Below, piece after piece: positions 38,060 through 54,367 of a stretch of DNA of 64,000 nucleotides. A program made the position numbers and the translations under genes. The stretch spans positions 10,317,053 through 10,381,052 of the forward strand of contig NC_061060.1 of NCBI RefSeq assembly GCF_021917145.1, in the 5' to 3' direction. Origin of the DNA: Hypomesus transpacificus (Eukaryota; Chordata; Actinopteri; Osmeriformes; Osmeridae). Numbering within the stretch: the first letter of the stretch is position 1; each line of letters starts with the position of its first letter. The notes beneath the pieces were generated by a model, which saw only the letters and a list, made by a program, of their open reading frames with translations, was not told the origin of the DNA and ran no database searches.

Positions 38060-38117
38060 TAATGCACGTGCACATGCGCCGTTCGTAGTCTTGTGTAGGT
38101 GTTTTTCGCTGGTGATG
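38060..38117 (+). promoter_or_regulatory. pdzd11: pdzd11 promoter and probable 5' non-coding exon
   Basis: A CACGTG E-box (38065-38070) sits next to CACATGCGCC, which resembles an NRF1 half-site. A good splice donor, GATG|gtaagg, lies at 38117/38118. The pdzd11 coding exon begins with an acceptor 18 nt before its ATG, so an upstream non-coding exon is required, and this donor is the best candidate. No TATA box is visible. Confidence 0.45.
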
Positions 38118-38676
38118 GTAAGGTCCTTTCTAAATGCAATAAAACCAATATAGCCAGCTATGTTTCACCAAGATAACACCTTATTATTAAAATACTATGT
38201 TGATCTACAAGTCTTAGCTCAGTTTGCTATTCCAGTGGGCCAACGTTAAGTTGTAGACACAGAGGTGGCAATTCGACTTGCTGAGAAATCCTGGACTGGG
38301 TAAACTAGCTAGTCTAGCTAACTAGCTAACTAGCTAGGCTACATTAGCCACTAATAGTAACATTAATTTAACTATATACATAAATGTGTATTGATTAAAC
38401 GTAGCATAATGACTAGGACAGGCAGTTGGCTAGCTAGTTTGCTTGCTAACCACCGGTTACTGGCTACAAGGCCAAAGTGCTAGGCTAGCTAAATTACATT
38501 AGGTGTTGACTTAAAATCCAAGCCAGCTATTTTACTGTCAAGTGCTGCAGTATTTGTGGTTAACATGAATTCATATATCTACTACTGTATCCAATTTGAT
38601 TAGAGCTAACTTTAATTCACCCAAGTAGCTTGTTAACTTTCGTTGCCTTTTTTGACAGTGAAAGGCTGCTTAAACT

Positions 38677-39718
38677 ATGGACCAAAAGATCCCTTATGAT
38701 GACTACCAACTGCCAGTGGTGTTTCTGCCTTCTTACGAGAGTCCCCCGGCATGGATAGCCCCTCAGGAGGTACGCCTGCCTAACGCAATGTCTCAAACAA
38801 GTTTCTGAATGAATTACTATAAATATATATATACACACACAATACTGTTAAATTGCATCAGCTCTTCATTGGGTGTATCTGAGTATCTGAGTGCTGCCAC
38901 TGCACACATGGTGCCTGGTCAGGATGTGGATGGCGGTGTGGCCCTAGAGCTCATTATAATGTTGTGGGTATTTTAATGTTGTCATTGCTTCTCATGCAGC
39001 GGATCCACCACCCTGACTATAACAATGAGTTGACCCAGTTCTTGCCACGCACTGTTGTGTTGAAGAAACCTCCAGGTGCACAACTGGGGTTCAACATCCG
39101 TGGAGGCAAGGCCTCCCAGTTAGGGATCTTCATCTCTAAGGTGTGTGTCGGTATGGTTGACAATTCCCGCCTGCCTAGTCAAGATAACCATAGAATAAGA
39201 GTCAGCTTGCATGTCTTCCACTCCCCTATTTATTGATGTTTTGTCTTTGTAGGTGGTCCCAGAATCAGATGCTCACAGGGCAGGACTGCAAGAGGGTGAC
39301 CAGGTCCTCTCTGTCAATGAGGTGGACTTCCAAGACATAGAACACTCAAGGGTCAGTCATGTAATGAAAGTTTGAACACAGTCAAAAACCCCTGAGTTGT
39401 AGAGAATTAAACAAACCAATAATTTGGCATTGTCAGCTGTGGGTAATGTCCAAAACACTGTAGGTTATGTAACCAGTCAGTCTGTTGCACCCTTTCTCAA
39501 GGCTGTTGAGATTCTGAAGACTGCCAGAGAAATTCTGATGAGGGTGCGCTTCTTCCCCTACAGTAAGTATTGCCTTCAAATATGAATTGTTTGGAATGTA
39601 AGTGTTATAATAATGTTTATAACTTTCTGAGATGATTAGCAAAAGAAGGTTCCCAAGTAACGTGTAAAAATGTGTTCCCTCAGATTACCAGAGACAGAAA
39701 GAGAGGACTGTTCACTAG
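38677..39718 (+). CDS. pdzd11: pdzd11, PDZ domain-containing protein 11
   Basis: Five exons (38677-38769, 39000-39140, 39253-39351, 39502-39562, 39684-39718) join into 142 residues; human PDZD11 has 140. The protein starts MDQKIPYDDYQLPVVFLPSY and is almost entirely one PDZ domain (about residues 45-130). It has the carboxylate-binding loop AQLGFNIRGG, the helix-B segment DIEHSRAVEIL and the end YQRQKERTVH. PDZD11 (PISP/AIPP1) binds C-terminal tails of membrane pumps and transporters, such as plasma-membrane calcium ATPases and ATP7A, and pairs with PLEKHA proteins at junctions. The start is fixed by homology and follows a splice acceptor at 38658. It is the only gene on the plus strand here and converges with the START-domain gene. 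Confidence 0.95.
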
Positions 39719-40657
39719 AGGGCAGTAGAGCACCTTGAGAGAGACCATCTAATCGGCGATGATGTATACTTGATGGACTCAACACGTCATCATCTTCTTC
39801 AGACAGGCGGTCTACAGCCCCCCTCCTCTATCTCCTCTACCCCTATATATATATCCTCCCCTACCTCTATATGTTTATGACTAACAGTGCCATTCACACA
39901 GCATCCAGGACTACATAACTCTCCTCATTGATCACTTCCTCCACACAGGCAAATACGCTCCCATGCTGATGCAGGCCAATGTTTTGCTGGGTACCTACTG
40001 AGAGTGATACACGAGGATGCTAATTCAGTGTTCCATAGTATGACTTGATATTGCCCCCTATCTATCATCCTCAGATAATCCTGGTAACATTTTAATTTAT
40101 CATTCACTATCATCAATTGGTTTAAGGTATTGTCCAAGGTTGACAACTTTTTAACTACAGTTAATCCCAACTGTTTGTTATATGTGTACAGAAGATTTAA
40201 TGTAGAAAATATATACTAATGTTTTGATAATGCCTTGATACTGTAAATGTATTACATTAACATGAAATTTGAATTAGTAATGTTTTTAATACTAATATTA
40301 TCATAGCATCAGTGTGTTTTAATTACACTAAATAATTATATTTTAATATTTGTATTACAGTATGTATTACTAAGGCGCTGTCTCACAGCAGTCAATGTTT
40401 ACCAGTCTAGTTTTGAGATATGAAAAATAACATTTAGCTATTTGTGCCATTGTAGTTGACCCCACACTCAACCAATTCAACACATGACAAGTGCTGTGTC
40501 TTTATTTGAGATGGGTGCTATGGTGATTGTAAAACCAGTTTTACCCTCTTCAGCTCAGATTCACATTCCATTGAAAACTGTTGTCATTTTCTGGTCATGC
40601 TCTGGTAAACATTCACATTTGTTTTGTTTTTTTTTACACTGCCTTGCTTCATCTTTC

Positions 40658-40663
40658 AATAAA
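40658..40663 (+). terminator. pdzd11: pdzd11 poly(A) signal
   Basis: AATAAA about 940 nt after the pdzd11 stop, with a second copy at 40733-40738. Either would end the pdzd11 3'UTR close to the end of the converging START-domain gene. The 39719-40657 stretch between is best read as pdzd11 3'UTR. Confidence 0.55.
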
Positions 40664-40815
40664 ATACCTTTGTGTAAAAAAAACAAAAGAAATTGACAGG
40701 TATTAATGTACAAGTTTCCATGTACATGAAAAAATAAAATGCAAGAAGTCTTTGCCTCACAGCTGTAAAATGTGTTCCACGTGACAGCAGAATTGCACAC
40801 ATGTGAACCTTGAGG

Positions 40816-40821
40816 TTTATT
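40816..40821 (-). terminator. stard14: poly(A) signal of the START-domain gene
   Basis: AATAAA on the minus strand, about 980 nt downstream of the stop codon at 41797. It places 40800-41796 in the 3'UTR, including a 37-nt C run. Confidence 0.5.
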
Positions 40822-41112
40822 TAGAAAAACAACCATGTACAATCATACGTCTTCATAGGTCATGTTCAAGAGCTCAGCTTGCAAAGCTAACTTCAGGGTC
40901 CTTGACACTCATGACATAAATGCAGTCTACAGTCACTTCATGTAAAAATAAATAAGCTCAAGTAGGTTAGGTCTATGTCATGAGACCTATGTAAAGACTA
41001 AAGAAACGTTATCATAGTGTAACAAAATTTGGATCAGATTAGAATATTTAAGAAAAAAATACCTAACTCCACACATCTGATCAAAGTATGAAAATATATT
41101 TTCACTTATTCG

Positions 41113-41149
<37 letters not shown>
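41113..41149. repeat. poly(C) tract, 37 nt
   Basis: An uninterrupted C run on the plus strand, the longest homopolymer in the window. It would be a G run within the 3'UTR of the minus-strand START-domain gene. Confidence 0.85.
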
Positions 41150-41152
<3 letters not shown>

Positions 41153-41796
41153 TGCCTGACATTTCAGTAAATACACCTATAATTATCCTCACAAGGCCCA
41201 GAGGAGTGACAAAGCACCGTCCCTTCATTCTATAAGGGTATGAACCATATAGTTAGCTACTATGGTTACATCATAAGAAAAATGAGAACTATACCTAATT
41301 TAAATAGCAGTACATAAAAACAAACCTCACTTTCATTGACAAATTCAAAACCGGAATCAAACAGCTAAAATAGGCCATTCTCTTCATAGAAATTATTTTT
41401 TGCCTTTGTTCATAATCTGTCCAAAAATGTCCACCTATAGATTGAAATACAGAAGTTTCAATCAGTAGTTTTACGACGCCATCCGCAATCACCCCCCCAT
41501 TAACTGACACTTTTACTGTACTTTTGCTAAATCTAGAGTCTGCATTGTGTTGTGGCAAACACGAGAAGGATTATCAATTCACTTAAGGGGGAGTAGATGG
41601 ATCTGAATGGCAACTGTTAAGTCTCCTTCTGCCCAGCTGTGAACACGTTTGCCTTCCTCATCCAGGAAGGCACATATGATGAACAGGATAAATACAGACC
41701 GATCAGTCATAGTGAGGTTTGGAATTAAGTCCCATGAAGAAATATCGCTAGGTTCTCTCCCCTGGCCTGTATCTCCTCATACACAACCAGACAAGC

Positions 41797-44700
41797 TCAG
41801 CTGCTTTCCTCAGCCTTGTCATTTTCCTGACAGTCCAGAGTGGTGCTCTCGTCAACGTTCTCCAGGGAATCCGCACGCTGGATTGACAGTTCTTCCGGGT
41901 TCATCAGTGGAAGCTGGCTCTGCTCAGGGAACAGCCAGGGCTTCTGGTCCGGAGAGTTCTGCTGTTTCCACTCTGGGTAGTTCTGACCCGCCTTATGCAC
42001 ACACCTCATCACCTGCAGATGTGGACAAACCATTGGGGGAGTTAAAGGTCACTTCATGAACCTTAGTCTAGTTTAGAGTCTGCCACACCTTTACTTTAAG
42101 TTGACAAATCATGAACTGCTTGTCACTGCTGACTGACTGTATTTGAACTATGGACCAGATACTTTAAAAGGGTCATAATCCTAATAGAAATTCCACGATA
42201 GAAATACAATGGTCTGTTATTTGTTTTAAGTTTCACTAGAGCAGTTTCAGATTATACAGCACAGCCAATGAGCAAGTCCACATGAATGTCAATGTGTCAC
42301 TAATTAACACTGATAACAGTTGGATACAATCAAACCTTTAATAGCTTGCTTAATTTAGGAACTACACTTAAAAGTAGAGAATTGTGTTTCCTTATAATGA
42401 GGTCATATTGGGGAGGGGTTTGGGAGTTAACTTCTAGGAGAGAAGTCTTGATGATTAATGAACTGCTTTTTTTTTCCGATAAGGGCTCCTCTGAGTAACA
42501 CATTCTCAGTTTCGCACACGTAGATACACCTTGTCTGAATAGTTTCCACACTGCATACGATGGAATGAAACCTGAAGAACGAGTTTTCCAAGCCCAGTGA
42601 GACACAGCTCGAGCTCAAAGACCTCGTTGTCAAAAGACTTAGCAGGACAGCCCTGCAAGTGGGTTGCTATGGTTACCTTTGTCATTCAAGAGACTTGAAA
42701 CCTAGACTCTCAAAGATTGTACACTTATTTCTAACCAGTTCAAGGAGAAGTATCTGCCAGTCAGTTACTGTAGTGCATATAAACACATGCACCATTTATA
42801 TTTTCACCCTATAATAACATCCTGTCAAAGCCAAGAAAGTTGAAAGATTGAAGAATGCTGCTGTACGAGAATTGTAACAACTAAGATGATTCATGTACCT
42901 TAGGAGCCAACACTTGAGATGCTTTATTCACCACCCACTTTGGAAGAGAACCTGTATTTATAAATTATAAAACAAAAACAAAGCATGAATACAAGTATTT
43001 TCATATACAGTATTTTCACACATACACAAATATATTTGTTTTCAAGTCACCCAATTTACCCTTCAACAACTGGTTTTATTCCGTTTGGGAGTAGCTAAGT
43101 CCCTGGTAAGTGGTTGTACCTTTGGGGTCAGCCTGTGAGAGGTATGTGAAGGAGCAGCTGTTGGGGCCTGTAGGCTGCACCAGGTATCCAGTCAGGACAG
43201 AGATGGCACGCACCAGCAACTTGCCAGGGGGATATTTCTACAATAGAAAGAAGATGGGAAATCAACTTAACCTGTCCACTGTTTATAGAACAATTAACTG
43301 ATCAAATATTCATAGCCAGGGCTGGGGGCTTCCAGATCCATATTCGTACAATACATCTTACATGGAAAGGTCGTGCTAATGGGTTTGTTTGGATCCTGTT
43401 TGTATTGCGATAAGAGTACACTTATAAAACACGGCATATGCGAGGATAATGGATGACATTGAGCCATAGGAATGGCAGAGTGGAGACAGACCGTGTGACG
43501 GTTGCCGTGTGACGGTTGCAGTGTGAATGAGTGGAGGAGCGAGCAGACGTACCGGGTGTTTGACAGAGAAGTTGATGATCATGTATTCGTTGTCCTTAAC
43601 CTGCCATGAACGCAGAGTTATGACATCCCTGTTCTTCAGAGGTTTGGGACAGACCCCTTACAAACAAAGAGAACAACAACAAATTTAAAATTGCTTTCCG
43701 CAAGCCTCTCACTATACCGGTAAGCCAAGATTAAGATGACCAACAGAATCTTCGACTGTAGGCTACCCTTCTGTTGACTATAAATAGTTAACTTAAAATT
43801 AAGCTTGTTTCCTGAGGGCAATGAAGCAGGCCCTACAACACAGCCCAAGGGAACAGGAGATATAAAGGTAAGAAGGACAGAGGCACCATTAGGCCCCATT
43901 TTCACTTTTGCAACAAGCTTTACTTATTGAAGCCTTACGATTATAACGAGAAGCCAAGATAAGAAAGATGTCAAAGATGATGGAATATGATGAAACAGAT
44001 TAGAGTACTTACATGAGTAGTATCCGACATCAGCATTTGGGGTGAGACGGGCAATGTCAAAACTCTCCAACATGGTGGGATCCCACTTTTTACGATACTG
44101 GCCGTCATGAAGGACATCAAACATGGTGGCAGCTGACACATCTTTTATGGTCATTTTGCACTGAAATGCCAATAAACAGGTCAGTCAGGAATATAAGAAA
44201 ACGTACAGTGCCTATAGTGAATGCAGACCTGGCTTGACTAACCACCAAACTATGGACTTCTGAATCTTGATTTTATGCTGCACTTTCTCTGTGCACTATT
44301 TGTATGTGGTTTTGAAGAAGAAGAAAAAAAGAAGAAAACGTACAAATGGCATGTATTCCAGCACTGTATTTTAACTACAACCCCCATTATGGAAGTACAT
44401 TTCAACAGGTATTGTATCAGAGATAAGTGTTTAAAAGGAGTCAGAAAACGGTATTATTTAGATAGAACATCATGTATCCTTGGGCCATCATAACACTGAC
44501 AAGGCCTATCCAATGTAATGCAAAAAAACTAAACTATACAAAAAGAGGCCATAAAAATTCCCTCTTCCTAAGTTATTCACAAATAAGTGTGCATATATCC
44601 AACTTATTTCTGAATAACTTACGAAACAAATAACTAAATTGACAATTAACGGATCGATCTGACAGACTCGTGATGGTCAGCAGTACTCACCTTTATCTTG

Positions 44701-44864
44701 TGAACTTTAGGCGAATTTTTGATGCTTTGTGTGGTCGTGACAGGGGCCGACTCAACCCAAACCTGCATGTCGTTTTTATCATATTTGTTATACCAATTGT
44801 CCGTTGATAGGCATTGTTTTCTGAAGTCTGCAAAAGATGCCTCGTCCGGAATAATCTGAGACAT
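41797..44864 (-). CDS. stard14: STARD10-like START-domain lipid transfer protein
   Basis: Six exons (44691-44864, 44013-44160, 43553-43656, 43120-43237, 42899-42951, 41797-42012) join into 270 residues starting MSQIIPDEASFADFRKQC. A START domain fills about residues 10-215, with YRKKWDPTMLESFDIARLT, NADVGYYS, CPKPLKNRDVITLRSW and PKWVVNKASQVLAPK. All closely match STARD10, a cytosolic phosphatidylcholine/phosphatidylethanolamine transfer protein. The tail has YPEWKQQ and a DSLENVDES block also seen in STARD10, then an acidic end. It is probably the fish paralogue called stard14; the symbol rests on memory of fish nomenclature, while the family call is firm. It lies between rab41 and pdzd11, where human has no such gene. 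Confidence 0.88.
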
Positions 44865-45012
44865 TTTCTGAAGTGAACAAAGTAGGAAAGTAGAGAAAGG
44901 TCCAAGTAGGGACTGTCAACACTATTCAAAACAGAAACTATAGTCTTCTGAACTATCGGGTGTTATCCTCTCAACTTCGTCCTTGACTTTCCCAGAGACG
45001 GAGAGATGAATG

Positions 45013-45022
45013 TATTTATATA
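45013..45022 (-). promoter_or_regulatory. stard14: TATA box of the START-domain gene
   Basis: TATATAAATA on the minus strand, about 150 bp upstream of the ATG at 44864. A start site near 44985 would leave a leader of about 120 nt. Confidence 0.5.
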
Positions 45023-48000
45023 GACATCGATTACCTTTTCAGGTCAGGCAAGATTCTTGCGTTGAATTCCAGTCCTACCCAGCCATTTCCCATCCACACC
45101 TGTTGTACGTCACAATTTCCGGTATGTGTTATGCCCCACACAGAAACCTCACACTGGGATTCTCTGTTGAGGAAAGAGGCCGAGACTATGCTGTATAAAT
45201 TGTATCCGCTGCAGTCGAAGGCTCTATTGTTATGTAGGGTCATTATGTTTATGCGTAGGCTACCTGCAATGCTAAACATTGTACAACTTGTCCCCGCCCT
45301 CAAATACAACCGGACCACTCCAAACCGGATAATTGGTAGTGTTGCATTGTCACGTGTTATACATTTTGAGGTTTAAAAAGCACACGTTAAATATGCTTTA
45401 AAGTGGAATTGAAAATGAGTTTAAGTTCATCACACCACAGAGTAACGTGTTGTTAACTACCCATCCAAACACACCTATGTAATGTAAAATTAGGGGGGTG
45501 GGGGGGCGTGTCGCATGAAGGAGCTGAAGCTCCGCCCCCTCGAATTTATTGAATTTAGCAACAGCAACACTGGCAAAATCAATTTCAGATAGATTATCAG
45601 AACAGACCTACCTGTCTCTGAGTGTTTGATGTATTAACTACTTGTACCAGCTGAGTAACAGAATGCAACCATTTGTGTAGATTGGTGGCTGACACCTGAG
45701 CTGAAAACGGGTGAGAAACTGTTCAACGATCTAACTCAAAGTTTTAAAACTTCGCACATGCTTTCAGCAACTCATTTCACACGTGAGTAACAAATAATGG
45801 ACTTTACTTAACAGCATCTTCAGCTAGCCTATTTAAACACCAGTGTTGTGCCTGAATGCTTTCATTGAACGAAAGTTCATGAACTATTTTGGTGAACGTG
45901 ACCTGAACGTAGGCTACTGTATTACTGCCTGATGTGATGAACGATACTGTGAACGCGTTCATTCTGGTGTCTGTGAACACCAGTTTTTCACTCTATTTAA
46001 TTCCGTTCAATAAGTTGCCAGATTTCTAGAGACTTCCAGGCAAAAACACAACATTTACCGTCTTGTATCCAGGGTTGCCCAGCCCAACCAGTCAATGGTG
46101 TGCTTTCTTCTACTGTCTATGCCTGGTAAGTGTGAGAGCACCGAAGTTGCGTAGAGGCTGAGAGCGGTATTGCAGACAGATGGAACAAACAGGGGGAAGG
46201 CTGTCCCTTGAATGCGAATGAAAATCCTGGTTGGATAAGGATTACAAATTTGATATGAAGATTAAATCTGACACATAGTGAAAGCGTTAAACGAATAAAA
46301 TAATGTATGTGGTTATATATGGGCTGTGGAAATTATAGCTAATTTTTTGGAGCTGTGAACTAACTTAGTTCAACATTTTTAACTATGAACTGAACTAGTT
46401 CATTTAAAAAGATTTGAACCATGAACTGAACTAGTTAATGTAGAAAGTGAACTTTCCCAACACTGTTAAACACGTCTACATATCAAGTAGGAACAAAGAA
46501 CCACACACATTATTTTCTCCAGCTGTGAATTGTAGTGACGCATTTTTCTCAGCCGTAGGCCTATTTGACTGTAAATTTGGCTTTTTGGTTGACGTTACCG
46601 TGTTGGCCCTAATCTATAAATTCAGTTCTGTTATCATTTATGCTGCTGATAACGGAGGACATGGGCCCTGAAAGCTGAACACAAATGAGCGCTGGTTGCT
46701 ACAGCAGACAATAATGGGTTCTGACCGTTGTTGAGCAATGGGGAGTAGAAGCGTAGGGACAGTCTTGGTGAAATATCTTTATTTTGTTTCATGTGATACA
46801 CTTCGGTGTTCCTTTAACTCTCCTTTTTATACAGCAGATAGTAATAGAAGTACATTATTCACACAAACGTTGCTAAACACTAGTAGACAGCATATTTCAA
46901 ATAGACAGACACACTTCAGAATAGCAGAGCTGAGTATTCAGTCAGTGACAATAGAAGAGCTGTTAAGGTAAATACGGTCGTTCAATGTAATTTAATAGGC
47001 CTACTTGACTATCAACACTTTATTGTTGATAGTCAATAATGTAGTTAATAATGTTGATTATTGTCAAATTATTTCAAAATGTTTATAGTCACCAAAATAA
47101 GATACCACGAAAGTAGGCTTAGTGTGGGGTTTATATGGGTAATTTATTACTAGTTTGTATGTGACCATGTGTTATTTGTGTCAAAAGATGAAAGGGGTAC
47201 AGTGAAACATTTGCCTGACTAAACCAATCCACCGACGAAACACACAGCATCTAGCTAATGTGCCCACAGGCCCATAATGCTAAAAGCCCAAACAACCGAG
47301 GCTTGCGTTTGCTTTCAGGTACAGCATCCAAACAGACACAAAATAAATAAAACACCAGCCTCCGTTGTGCGTGCCTGCAACTGACATTTTTGTTATTCAC
47401 GTTTGCTTGTGTTAAAATAAATAAACACATAAAAACCAAGTCCTGCACAGGCAGTAGCATTTAAGTCTTAACTGCACTTTATACAGCAAGGGTGTTAGTA
47501 AGCATTAGCTGCATCTGGGGACTACCTACCTGCTCTACTAAACAACTAGTGAAGCCAGACGCTTGTCAGCCGGCCTCAATCTTTACAATATTGTGGCTTG
47601 ATCCAGTGCACAACGTTGGTGAACAAACAAGCAAGGCATCTGTGTTCTTAACCGTCTAGATATCGTACATGATGAGCATGCTATTCCTGCAATAGTGTGA
47701 TGAAAACAAGACAACGATAGATCTACCATATATCTATGGTGGGTGGTTCTGAAGAGCCATATGGGTCACTGGACAAGTTAAACCTAAGTTGTCAGCTCTA
47801 TCCATCTGAAAGTTTCTCTACACACATCCCCAGATGTGTTAGTGTGCCACTGAGAAGGAAAGTGGCTGTGACATAGTTGCTATAGTTTTAAAGTGTACAT
47901 AAATAGTTTGCTCGTTTTTTTCCCCTCCATGTTATAATTAATTTGGGATACTTTTCCTTTTCTGATAACACACTTTCCATATTGGTTGGCTATGCAATTG

Positions 48001-48796
48001 TTTTAGCAGAATTCCCCCATTAGAGATAATTGAAAACATGCTGGTCTTTATGATCTGCACACGTTTTAACTCACTAAGGTAGGTATTTGGCTGTTCATGC
48101 CTTTTATAATGTCGTGAAAATAACGTCCCTTATGTATGGTCCCATTAACCGTGTTTGATACGTGGCTATAACTGAGCCAACCGTGACAGTGAGAGAAGTT
48201 ATAATTAAAAAAGTTGTGGACTTTAAATGCAAACTTATTTTTGGAACAAAGAATACTAAAGAAGGGGGTTCTCAGTAACAGATAATTGTCAATACTCTAA
48301 TTTTCCCAACTTCCATACTCTCCACTGGAAGCAAAAGCAATGAATCAAGGGACTAAAGCCTTGACCACGTGTTCTACTTGACATAACCTCAAACGTAGTT
48401 ACTGTACAACATTGACGTGTGTGACAGCACTGATGCTCCAAAAAGTGCAATAATAACTCAAAGCCGTAATTTGTCAGTCTGCAATCCTATATAATGCCAT
48501 GCAGTTGGATGAAAAATTTATCAGCATTTAAATTATCCCTCGTTTTTAACTGTAACTTTTAAATGTAATTTTTTTTTGTTCATTTTTTTTTCTGTCATTT
48601 TCCATCAGACTTATCCGTTTAAATACAGAGTAATAGCACATCCACACGGTTACTCCGAAAAGTCACTGAGTCAAAAAGGGGAAAAGATAGGTCTCAGCCC
48701 GATGGCAGTGAGCCATGGGTGGGGAGAGTGGCCACTGAGAGACAAGCTGTTGGTGGGGAGGAGGCAGGTCAGGTGGGGGTGGGTGGGGTGTGTTTA
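45023..48796. other. spacer between rab41 and the START-domain gene
   Basis: This should hold the rab41 3'UTR (just below 48797) and START-gene upstream sequence. It contains a hAT element (45841-46465). No coding segment was recognised, and the rab41 poly(A) site was not placed securely. Confidence 0.55.
45841..46465. mobile_element. non-autonomous hAT element with target duplication
   Basis: A 625-bp insertion flanked by a perfect 8-bp duplication, TTAAACAC (45833-45840 and 46466-46473). It begins CAGTGTTG and ends CAACACTG, as hAT elements do. The interior has GAACT/AGTTC-rich subterminal repeats and no transposase frame. Confidence 0.85.
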
Positions 48797-53867
<5,071 letters not shown>

Positions 53868-54119
53868 TTAAAATATAAACAACAGCTAGCTGGCTATTTT
53901 GTGTCGACCGTAGAGAGAAGCGCAGGTTAGTGTATGACGCTAGCTATCACTGCTGCTATTGTTGCTGTCTGTGTGCATGCGAGGAGGGCGATATTGCCAC
54001 CTAGTGCTTGCCCTGGATTTCCCCCCCCGTCATTTTAATAACAGGCTACTTTATCCATTTTGACTAACCCAACAGACACAAAAATAATCCAAAATTGTCT
54101 GGAGTAAGGGGTAAACATA

Positions 54120-54130
54120 TTTATTTTATT
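54120..54130 (-). terminator. arr3: arr3 poly(A) signal
   Basis: Two overlapping AATAAA copies on the minus strand, about 240 nt after the proposed arr3 stop at 54368. They support the choice of last exon, and they leave only a short gap to the rab41 start. Confidence 0.6.
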
Positions 54131-54367
54131 AGGACATAAGAGTTTTACATTAAGTAATTGTATTACACTCAAATGACTCAGCAAAGACGAGACAATCTTG
54201 AGATAATGCCAGTAACATTATGCCTTAAACAAAAACATACACAAACAAATCTAAGGAAGAACACTGTTGTATTGAACACTGAAATGTGTTTCTGTCAGGT
54301 ATCTGCTATGTTTCACTCTCCACTGGTATTAGTTTTTTTGGTTGTCTGGGTATTCTTCTTTCTTTTC

